Positions 7,558-17,559 of a stretch of DNA of 64,000 nucleotides are shown here, in pieces (the first letter of the stretch is position 1; every line of letters starts with the position of its first letter). Origin of the DNA: Gallaecimonas mangrovi. Lineage in GTDB: Bacteria > Pseudomonadota > Gammaproteobacteria > Enterobacterales > Gallaecimonadaceae. The DNA is taken from the NCBI RefSeq assembly GCF_003367375.1, contig NZ_CP031416.1, forward strand, positions 2,177,501 through 2,241,500, given 5' to 3'. The notes under the pieces were generated by a model. The model ran no database searches. It had not been told where the DNA came from and saw only the letters and a list, made by a program, of their open reading frames with translations. A program made the translations under genes and the position numbers.

Positions 7558-8018
7558 GCGGCAAAAGTCTTTTTGGAGGGGCGATCAGCAGTTGTTATGC
7601 CCAGCATTTTGTTGGCATTTTCTTGGGCTCGCTCAGAAAGTTGGATCCTTTTCAGCTCAAGCTTTTTGCTTGCTTCATCGGACCAATGGCAGAGGCTGTC
7701 TTTGCTGGCAGCGGAAGACGCCAGATGTTTTATGGTTTGGGCTATCTCAGCATCGCCTTTAAAAACATTGGCAAAAGCAAACACCACTTTTTCAGCCACA
7801 GAACCGGGCTGGGCGCCGTTAAGCATGTGAAGGTAGGTATCGCGGTAACGGGCCTTATGAGCACCCACAAAGGCCAAGGCATCATCGTCCAACCCAGAGC
7901 CTTGCGCATATACGCCATAAAGGCCGTAAAGTTCCAACTGCTTGAACGGCACCATAAAGGCGCCTACCGAAGCAACACCAAGCAGTACAAGGAGTATGGC
8001 CAGTCGCTTTTTCTTCAT
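7521..8018 (-). CDS. Exported or membrane-anchored hypothetical protein
   Basis: The 165-residue protein begins MKKKRLAILLVLLGVASVGAF, a signal peptide or N-terminal anchor, then a mostly alpha-helical polar domain. Two cysteines (SLCHWSDEA near residue 109, and the penultimate residue in GSTCQ) could form a periplasmic disulfide. The ATG has AGGTAAACC upstream, a usable ribosome-binding site. I do not recognise the family. It lies just beyond the end of the integron-type cassette run and has no attC of its own, so it is probably a resident gene. Confidence 0.6.
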   Translation of the reverse strand: MKKKRLAILLVLLGVASVGAFMVPFKQLELYGLYGVYAQGSGLDDDALAFVGAHKARYRDTYLHMLNGAQPGSVAEKVVFAFANVFKGDAEIAQTIKHLASSAASKDSLCHWSDEASKKLELKRIQLSERAQENANKMLGITTADRPSKKTFAAYRVVDKGSTCQ

Positions 8019-8120
8019 GGTTTACCTCATCTGACTGGCATAGCCAATTTAATGATTATTGCATCTTCAAAAAATAAAATTTTTGATTACTTAGAAGACG
8101 GGTGTCCTTTCCCACATTTT

Positions 8121-8894
8121 TTAGGCATATTTCTCATACCATATCTTCAACCAGCGTGGCTGATTGTCTTTATAAAACCACGAAATCATATCTGCCGCCG
8201 CGCGAGGGAAATGCTGAAAATTTCCATTCAGAAAATCATAATACAAAGTATCTTCTGAAACCGCGTATTGATGGCTAGATTTAAAATGAATAGAAGAGTC
8301 TCTCGCCTCTTGTAGTTTTTTAAATGGCTCCCAAACTTTTTTCCCTTTGGGCGTTGCCACCTCATATAAGGGGGGCAATATTTGACTTAACTTTTCACTG
8401 GTTGATAGTTGTCGCTCTAATTCAGAAGCAGACATACTTACTCTTTTATTTCTTCGCTTGACGGTGACGGCATCTTTGACAGAGCGACCAATGGATTGAT
8501 TGCAGAAGACCTCAAGAGCTTGGAAAGAGAAAGTTGAAGTGATCATGCACTGCTGAAAAAAATTAAAAAGCTCTGTCGTATCTTCTTTAGCAACTGAGAA
8601 TCCCGGGCCATCAGGAGTAATAACATCTTGCCAAGTAAACTGCCTTAGCAACTTCATTGAAGATTCAGCTGACTGCGCAGCCATATCCAGCGCTAGTGCA
8701 GTCGCACTTGGCAATGTAAATCCTAAATTTGCTCCATTTTTTAGTTTAACCGAAGCCGCCTGTGTAACAACTGACCCCGCTTTATGCGCTGGCGCGCCTC
8801 CAGATGTTGCTGGAACATCTTTAGTCAACCAAGTTACAGCGGCAATTCTCCAATCGCCCAGCTCTTCTTCTGTAGGTGCTTCGTAGTCGCTCAT
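8121..8894 (-). CDS. Cassette-borne protein with HEPN-like R-x4-H motif
   Basis: The 257-residue protein starts at the ATG 8892-8894 (MSDYEAPTEEEL), immediately after an attC-like site; a longer frame would start inside that site. Its middle part is all-helical, with a segment SFQALEVFCNQSI (about residues 123-135). An EARDSSIHFK segment contains Arg198 and His203 in an R-x4-H arrangement. This order (a helix with SFxALExF, then R-x4-6-H in a later helix) is how many HEPN-fold RNases look, a family common in defence and toxin systems. The assignment rests on motif pattern only. It is the last cassette of the run and its own downstream attC is missing, so the cassette is probably truncated at its 3' side. 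Confidence 0.6.
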   Translation of the reverse strand: MSDYEAPTEEELGDWRIAAVTWLTKDVPATSGGAPAHKAGSVVTQAASVKLKNGANLGFTLPSATALALDMAAQSAESSMKLLRQFTWQDVITPDGPGFSVAKEDTTELFNFFQQCMITSTFSFQALEVFCNQSIGRSVKDAVTVKRRNKRVSMSASELERQLSTSEKLSQILPPLYEVATPKGKKVWEPFKKLQEARDSSIHFKSSHQYAVSEDTLYYDFLNGNFQHFPRAAADMISWFYKDNQPRWLKIWYEKYA

Positions 8895-8899
8895 TATTT

Positions 8900-8971
8900 G
8901 CCTAACGCCCAAAGCAGCGGCGGCGAAGCCGTCCAGCCACGAAGTGGCGTTGCTGCCTTTGCTTGTTATGA
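8900..8971 (-). repeat. attC-like recombination site 1
   Basis: On the minus strand the site begins CATAACAAGCAAAGGCAGCA and ends TTTGGGCGTTAGGC. The two ends are imperfect reverse complements, with an internal hairpin (GCCACTTCGTGGC). The TAA stop of the 106-residue cassette gene lies inside the left end, and the next ATG follows the right end by five bases. This is the classical architecture of an integron attC site between two cassettes. Confidence 0.7.
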
Positions 8972-9286
8972 GTTTTGTGCAAAAACATATACTGCACCAC
9001 CGATGAGCCCTAAAGAAACTAAAACTAAGATATTTGATAAAAAGCTAGCCCGCCATGCGCTAACCCATTTATGTATTTCTTTATCATGGCGACGGTAGTG
9101 TGCATGCTTTCCAGCGACACCGAATGCAATAACACCAAAAAATAAAAGCACCCAGCCGAGAGTTCCACCGGGTAAGGTTACGCCAGCAATTAGCGCACCC
9201 AATACCATTACAAATGAAATGCCTGATATTGCAAGCACGAAGTCTGGCCAGTACTTTAGTTCAATATTTTTAAATGGATTGCTCAA
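8966..9286 (-). CDS. Small membrane protein in integron-type cassette
   Basis: The 106-residue protein uses a TTG start at 9284-9286, preceded by AGGGAG at seven bases; no ATG is available. It has three hydrophobic helices (about residues 15-35, 41-58 and 83-103) with a basic, His-rich cytosolic loop between the second and third (KHAHYRRHDKEIHKW). Its stop codon falls inside attC-like site 1, and attC-like site 2 lies directly upstream, so it is a single-gene cassette. No family recognised. Confidence 0.65.
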   Translation of the reverse strand: MSNPFKNIELKYWPDFVLAISGISFVMVLGALIAGVTLPGGTLGWVLLFFGVIAFGVAGKHAHYRRHDKEIHKWVSAWRASFLSNILVLVSLGLIGGAVYVFAQNS

Positions 9287-9301
9287 TGAGGACTCCCTGA
9301 C

Positions 9302-9397
9302 TCATAACGCCCTAATAACGGACCGGAACGCAGGCGTGAAGTGCCGGAGTGGAGGTACGAGCCAGCTTGCTGGCGGGCGTTGATTAGATTGTTATGT
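9302..9397 (-). repeat. attC-like recombination site 2
   Basis: On the minus strand the site runs from ACATAACAATCTAATCAACG to the right end TTAGGGCGTTATGAG, about 96 bases. CATAAC at one end mirrors GTTATG at the other, and inner AACGCCCG / GCGTTCCGG blocks give the paired-simple-site layout of attC. The TAA of the 195-residue cassette gene is inside its left end. Confidence 0.7.
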
Positions 9398-9979
9398 GCT
9401 TGCATGATCGTACAAGAAACTAAAAAGCTCTGGCTTAAACAAAAATGCGCCTACTATTGCAAGCCAATAGATTATTTGAGCTACCTTAACTCCCACCTCA
9501 GCCATTTTCGTTGTTACCTCAATTCCTGATGCTGAAACAATAGACTTGGGAAGGAAAAACAATACTTCTAGCCAATATAGTGGATTAAGGCTCAATTTTG
9601 CATTTGCGAGAAAATGCCCTTTTGCAATATGAAGCAAACTCCTTCCACGCTGCAAAATATCAGTATTTTGGAAAAGTAAATTATCTAGAATGTTTAGTCG
9701 ATTTTTTTGAACATAGCCATATCCAACGCCATCCATATAGCTTTCGACAGGAATCTCGCGTCCTGTTAATTTAAACACACGGCCAATTTCAGTTGTATTT
9801 TCCTGAATCCATTCCGCGGCTTTCTGTGCTTTGGCTTTATCTTTCTCTGGGGCATCATTACCAAGCCCTGCCAGCCATTCATCATGCTTTTTTATAACAC
9901 GACGCATGAAATTCCAATTATTCAAATTAATTAGAAATCTTGATATAGGGAATAGCAGTAAAACTAGAAGTTTAAACAT
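9392..9979 (-). CDS. Cassette-borne hypothetical protein with terminal membrane segments
   Basis: The 195-residue protein has an ATG with TAGGAG seven bases upstream. An N-terminal hydrophobic segment (about residues 3-18) is followed by a polar helical region (AEWIQENTTEIGRVFKLTGR) and a central GVGYGYVQKNRLNILDN. A second hydrophobic region comes near 130-145, and a third near 165-185. It is framed by attC-like sites 2 and 3, with the stop inside site 2, so it is a complete cassette. I do not recognise the family. Confidence 0.65.
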   Translation of the reverse strand: MFKLLVLLLFPISRFLINLNNWNFMRRVIKKHDEWLAGLGNDAPEKDKAKAQKAAEWIQENTTEIGRVFKLTGREIPVESYMDGVGYGYVQKNRLNILDNLLFQNTDILQRGRSLLHIAKGHFLANAKLSLNPLYWLEVLFFLPKSIVSASGIEVTTKMAEVGVKVAQIIYWLAIVGAFLFKPELFSFLYDHAST

Positions 9980-9990
9980 GAATCTCCTAT

Positions 9991-10052
9991 CACATAACGA
10001 TTTAACTCAACGGCACGGTTTACCGTGTCCGTTGTAGTGACTTGTTTTGTGG
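9991..10052 (-). repeat. attC-like recombination site 3
   Basis: On the minus strand the left arm CACAAAACAAGTCACTACAACGG pairs imperfectly with the reverse complement of the right arm CCGTTGAGTTAAATCGTTATGTG. A central ACGG-TAAA-CCGT hairpin lies between them. The arms match at most positions when aligned, as in attC sites. The right end is followed by the ribosome-binding site of the 195-residue cassette gene. Its presence implies a further cassette to the right, but no gene is visible there. Confidence 0.7.
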
Positions 10053-10640
10053 CTGGCAGATCACACGGAAGGTTGATGGAAAGCTGAACCATTTGACATC
10101 CTTGTGTCCGGCAAGCCCTGCCACCCGCCGAGGTTGGGAAGTTTGTTCCTCACTTGAAGCTGGCTGGCGGTGACTGCGTGCAAGCTCGCTTCACCAGCGA
10201 CGTAAGCGCTTCAAGCGTGCCTGAAAAGTGCAAACTTCGCCAGACGCATTCGTCATAGCAATCATAGCTGTAATAATATACAGTTATTAGCCGCTAACTC
10301 ATTGTTTCGGCGGCACAAAACAGTTTTATTAGCGAGCGCGCTCGCTTTTACTCATCAGATCAGTTGTCATTTATTGCGCTAACAAACTGATATCCCTATT
10401 GATTTTCTACCCATACAGTTTCTTTGACTCGGCTAAACCGAGCGGTCTCGTTTTTATGCGAGACATGCGCTCGTTATCATCATGTCGGATGAGGTAAATC
10501 ATATTATTTTTTAATAACTTATGACTGGTTGTTCCAGCAAAAACGAGCCTAGCGCGTTGTCACAATAGCCCTGTTCAGATAGGTGCACTAGATACACTGT
10601 ATATAAAAACAGCTAACGGAAGGACACACCTTCTAATCAC
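10053..10640. other. Non-coding stretch right of the cassette run
   Basis: No credible coding frame on either strand. The region contains several hairpins: a perfect 16-base palindrome AGCGAGCGCGCTCGCT near 10333, CTCGG-ctaaa-CCGAG near 10429, and GTCTCG-tttttatg-CGAGAC near 10445. attC-like site 3 predicts a cassette here, so this could be a gene-less cassette or a remnant. No integrase gene or recognisable attI was found. Confidence 0.45.
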
Positions 10641-10669
10641 CCACAACGCCATTCCCCAAACGAAGCCAC

Positions 10670-11130
10670 CCGCTCTTGGAGCCCCTTTTGAGTGAAGCGC
10701 CTTTACGCCGGGAGCGTGAGCTGACGCGAGACAGGGATGTCGAGCGAGCGGATGACGCGTCGGGGCGAAGCTTGCACAGTGAAGCACCGCTTCGCTGCTG
10801 CTGAGCGCGAGCACAGGACGTGCGAGCCGGCATGAACCGCCATGGATGGCTGATAACGCAATGTCTCGCTGAAATCACCGGCAAAGACATCGCGACAAAT
10901 TTGCCAGGAGCAAATTTGAATATCGGCGCTTGCGATGATTACCCGTTAGGGCGAAGACCAAGGATGGTCTGAGTAAACTTGGGCAATGCTTTTGCCAACT
11001 TTTGCCGACAAAATTACCGGGAGTAATTTTGAATATCGGCGCTTGCGACGATAGCCCGCTAGGGCGAGGACCATGGATGGTCCGAGTAAACAAAAGTTGG
11101 ACGCCCGCCGGTGCGCGAACCGGTAAATAA
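10670..11130. repeat. Structured intergenic repeat block, unit 1 (modules A and B)
   Basis: The block starts CGCTCTTGGAGCCCC and has a leader with a GACA-ggga-TGTC hairpin. Two tandem modules follow, at about 10896-10978 and 11009-11091. Each module has an 8-bp stem with a 7-base loop (CAAATTTG-CCAGGAG-CAAATTTG; CAAAATTA-CCGGGAG-TAATTTTG), then AATATCGGCGC, a CCC/GGG hairpin, an ACCAWGGATGGT palindrome and GAGTAAAC. Module B is enclosed by an outer 10-bp stem (CCAACTTTTG 10995-11004 / CAAAAGTTGG 11091-11100) and followed by CCGGT-gcgcga-ACCGG. The paired positions change together between copies. Confidence 0.7.
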
Positions 11131-11439
11131 AGGGCTTTTCAAGCAACTGATGAGTCGATGAAAAACCACGCTACCGCCCCTGAGTTACAGCCCTCACCTT
11201 GCTGATATCCCTATCATCACTGTCCCAAAGAGCCTCCCGCCCTTTGCAAAACCCCTTTGCTTACATCCACATAAACGCAACTTAAACCACCATAACCACA
11301 TCAAGGTTACGGGTAAACCGCTTGGCATCAAAAATTAGCAAAAAAGTGATACGCCTAACCTGCCGAGTCTTTGTCCTGTCGTGACAACCGTTCAAACGAA
11401 GCCATAAACACAGCAGTCAAGAATGCGCTAATGACATCA
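11131..11439. other. Spacer between the two repeat units
   Basis: No gene, terminator or repeat copy seen in this 309-base spacer. The short string CTGATATCCCTAT near 11202 also occurs near 10387, left of unit 1. Confidence 0.35.
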
Positions 11440-11830
11440 CGCTCTTGGGGCCCCTTTAAGTGACAAAAACGTCAGGAACGTTTTTGAATATTGGAGCAAT
11501 GCGACAATAACCCGAAGGGCGAGTGTCATGGACGACGCGAGTAACCGCCTTACCACCGGGAACGGGAGCTGGCTTGAGGCATGGATGCCGAGAGAGCGGA
11601 AGACGCGTCTGGAACGCGTGTGGAGCGGTCAGCGGCAAGTGACCAGAGGGAAGGACACCGCGTAACGCCGGGGTGGCCTTCTTTGGATATTTTCTTGGCC
11701 ACAAAATTTTCGGGAACAATTTTGAACGTTGGCGCCAAAGCCAACGGCCCGCAGGGTGAAAACCATGGATGGTCTGAATAACCAAGAAAGTATCACGCCC
11801 GCCGGTGCGCAAACCGGCATATAAAACAGC
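11440..11830. repeat. Structured intergenic repeat block, unit 2 (modules C and D)
   Basis: A second, diverged copy of unit 1. It starts CGCTCTTGGGGCCCC, followed at once by module C (CAAAAACG-TCAGGAA-CGTTTTTG, 11464-11486). Then comes the leader with GGCA-tgga-TGCC, then module D (CAAAATTT-TCGGGAA-CAATTTTG, 11702-11724). Module D is enclosed by an outer stem of about 13 bp (11686-11698 with 11782-11794) and ends with GCCGGT-gcgcaa-ACCGGC. Stem sequences differ from unit 1 but pairing is kept, and the loop consensus YCRGGAR is conserved. Confidence 0.7.
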
Positions 11831-11875
11831 GATCAGCAAAAATTCGAAATCAAGAAACAACGCCTCTCCCCCACC

Positions 11876-11902
11876 AAAAAAGCCGCTTAACGCGGCTTTT
11901 TT
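11876..11902 (-). terminator. Intrinsic terminator of metH
   Basis: The stem AAAAAAGCCGC / GCGGCTTTTTT with loop TTAAC sits directly after the metH stop codon (11908). It has A and T runs on both sides. Confidence 0.9.
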
Positions 11903-11907
11903 GTCAC

Positions 11908-15560
<3,653 letters not shown>

Positions 15561-15571
15561 TGAACACCATT

Positions 15572-15595
15572 GGACGTTTATACGTTTGGACGGCC
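15572..15595. promoter_or_regulatory. Candidate MetJ operator (tandem met boxes)
   Basis: In the 70-base region between metH and cobO, three adjacent 8-mers read GGACGTTT, ATACGTTT and GGACGGCC. The first two match the met-box consensus AGACGTCT at six of eight positions. Tandem head-to-tail 8-mers upstream of metH fit MetJ repression by AdoMet. Inferred from sequence only. Confidence 0.5.
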
Positions 15596-15630
15596 ATAAT
15601 ACGCACATTAGCAAAAAACAGGTAGCCCTA

Positions 15631-16212
15631 ATGTCTCACCAGGCGCGCCAACAGCGGCTTAAAGAAAAGGTTGATGCCCGTATTGAAGCAGCAACCGATG
15701 AAAAAGGCATTTTGCTGGTATTAACCGGCAACGGCAAAGGAAAATCCACCGCTGCCTTCGGCACCGTTTGCCGGGCCGTCGGCCATGGCCAGCGCGCCGC
15801 CGTAGCGCAGTTTATTAAAGGTAGCTGGGCCTGCGGCGAGCGCGAGCTGTTAGCCGGCCACGGTGTGCCCTTTGCGGTAATGGCCACCGGCTTTACCTGG
15901 GAAACCCAAAGCCGTGAGCTGGATATGGCTGCTGCCCAAAAGGTGTGGAATGAGGCCAAGGCTTGGCTTAAAGACCCGGCTATCAACCTCGTTGTACTGG
16001 ACGAGCTGACTTACATGCTGAGCTATGAGTACCTCAATATTAACGAGGTACTGGAGGCCATTGCCCACCGCCCTGCCCTGCAGCATGTGGTGGTAACCGG
16101 CCGCGGCGCCCACCGCCGCCTAGTGGAGATGGCAGATACGGTGTCGGAAATTCGCCCGGTCAAGCATGCCTTTGATGCGGGTATAAAAGCCCAGCTAGGG
16201 CTCGACTACTGA
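15631..16212 (+). CDS. cobO: Cob(I)yrinic acid a,c-diamide adenosyltransferase
   Basis: This 193-residue CobA/CobO/BtuR-type enzyme transfers the adenosyl group of ATP to cob(I)alamin, giving adenosylcobalamin. The P-loop GNGKGKST is at about residue 34, followed by [10 protein letters not shown] (about 63), LDELTYML (about 125) and the C-terminal [20 protein letters not shown]. The length matches BtuR. The start [13 protein letters not shown] matches the family N-terminus; the frame is open further upstream but that part overlaps metH antisense and is not family-like. Divergence from metH places synthesis of one B12 cofactor next to the enzyme that uses another. Confidence 0.92.
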   Translation: MSHQARQQRLKEKVDARIEAATDEKGILLVLTGNGKGKSTAAFGTVCRAVGHGQRAAVAQFIKGSWACGERELLAGHGVPFAVMATGFTWETQSRELDMAAAQKVWNEAKAWLKDPAINLVVLDELTYMLSYEYLNINEVLEAIAHRPALQHVVVTGRGAHRRLVEMADTVSEIRPVKHAFDAGIKAQLGLDY

Positions 16213-16217
16213 TGAAA

Positions 16218-16243
16218 AAAAGCCCCGCATCGGCGGGGCTTTT
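16218..16243. terminator. Bidirectional intrinsic terminator
   Basis: The stem AAAAGCCCCG / CGGGGCTTTT lies between the convergent cobO and cytochrome c genes and can serve both. Confidence 0.85.
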
Positions 16244-16247
16244 GCTG

Positions 16248-17549
16248 TTACTGGACGTTGGGCTTACTTTCGTTAAGCACTTTTTGTGGAATGGTTTTTC
16301 TCACCTTCGCCACATCGCTGGCGCTAACGCTACCGGCTTTGTTGCTCCAGGCTTGGCGCAGGAAGGTGGCAAGCTTGGCGGTTTCTTCGTCCGACAAGCG
16401 CCAGCCAAAGCCCGGCATCGCCACCGCTTCGGGGCCCGCTTTGGTAGAAGGCATTCGCGAACCGGCCAAAATCACATGAATAAGGCCGCTTGGGTCCTCA
16501 GCATTCACCAAAGAATTGCCGTTTAGCACCGGGAAGATGCGTGCGCCGCCTTCACCACGGGTGAAGTGGCAGGCACCGCAGTTATCCAGGTACAAACGTT
16601 CGCCCGAGTCTTTACCAACCTTGGCGCTGTTGAGCAGCTTGGCGGTTTTGTCAGTAGCGGCTTTGTCGTCGCTAATGGCATTGCCTTGGCCCGGCAGGGC
16701 TTTGAGGTAAGTGGCCATGGCGGTTAAGTCCGCTTTTGACATATAAGACATGCTGTGTTCGATAACGCTGGTCATCTCGCCCACCACCGCCGTGTGGCGG
16801 TTACGGCCAGAGGCCAGGTAATCGGTGATATCCGCTACCGACCAACCTTCAAGGCCGCCGCCTTTGCCGCCGCGAATACTGGGCGCATGCCAAATACCCA
16901 CGTCGCCACCGGTCAGGAAGTCGTCGTCTTGACTGGTGTAACCCTTTTCCTGATAGGCAAAGCCGCGAGGACTGTGACAGCTGCCACAGTGGCCTGGGCC
17001 TTCCACCAAATAGGCACCACGGTTGAACTCGGGTGACTTGCTGGCATCGGGCTTAAAGCTGTCGGAATCGGTGAAGGTCCAGTTCCAAAAACGAATGCCC
17101 CAGCGCTGGCTGAACGGGAAGCTTAAGTCGGTTTTTGGCGCTTTGGTGTCTACCGCTTTTACGCCGTGCATAAAGTAGGCGTAAAGGGCTTTAACGTCGT
17201 CGTCGGTTAACAGCGCATAGTCAGGGTACGGCATGGCCGGGTACAAAAAAGCCCCGTCGGCGCGGCGGCCATGGCGCAGCGCTTGCTCGAACTGCTCATA
17301 GCTATAATTACCGATCCCCGCGGTTTTACTGGGCGTAATGTTGGTGGAATAGATGTTGCCAAAGGGGCTGGCAATGGCTTTACCCCCGGCAAAAGCTTCG
17401 CCGCCTTCTTTGGTGTGACAGGCAATACAGTCACCGGCGCGGGACAAGTATTCGCCTTTATGTACCAGTGCTGCATCATCGGCGGCAAACGCTTGGCTTG
17501 CTGCCAACAGCAAGGCGGGGCCAGCCAAAACATTCAATAACAGTTTCAT
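16248..17549 (-). CDS. Triheme cytochrome c subunit of gluconate dehydrogenase-type enzyme
   Basis: The 433-residue protein starts MKLLLNVLAGPALLLAASQA with GGAGTCAGTC upstream; a signal peptide is cleaved after AFA. Three CXXCH haem motifs (CIACH near 41, CGSCH near 188, CGACH near 324) match the three-haem cytochrome subunit of membrane-bound gluconate 2-dehydrogenases and related alcohol/sorbitol dehydrogenases. It takes electrons from the flavoprotein and passes them to ubiquinone at the periplasmic face. It is the third gene of an operon (small subunit, flavoprotein, cytochrome) with 10 bases to the gene upstream. Confidence 0.9.
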   Translation of the reverse strand: MKLLLNVLAGPALLLAASQAFAADDAALVHKGEYLSRAGDCIACHTKEGGEAFAGGKAIASPFGNIYSTNITPSKTAGIGNYSYEQFEQALRHGRRADGAFLYPAMPYPDYALLTDDDVKALYAYFMHGVKAVDTKAPKTDLSFPFSQRWGIRFWNWTFTDSDSFKPDASKSPEFNRGAYLVEGPGHCGSCHSPRGFAYQEKGYTSQDDDFLTGGDVGIWHAPSIRGGKGGGLEGWSVADITDYLASGRNRHTAVVGEMTSVIEHSMSYMSKADLTAMATYLKALPGQGNAISDDKAATDKTAKLLNSAKVGKDSGERLYLDNCGACHFTRGEGGARIFPVLNGNSLVNAEDPSGLIHVILAGSRMPSTKAGPEAVAMPGFGWRLSDEETAKLATFLRQAWSNKAGSVSASDVAKVRKTIPQKVLNESKPNVQ

Positions 17550-17559
17550 GACTGACTCC

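Noticed and set aside
10700-10860. Possible tRNA or rRNA fragment in the GC-rich leader
   Set aside because: No cloverleaf, no T-loop consensus and no rRNA landmarks.
10053-11875. Integron integrase or attI
   Set aside because: No tyrosine-recombinase motifs or frame of suitable length in any frame of the region.
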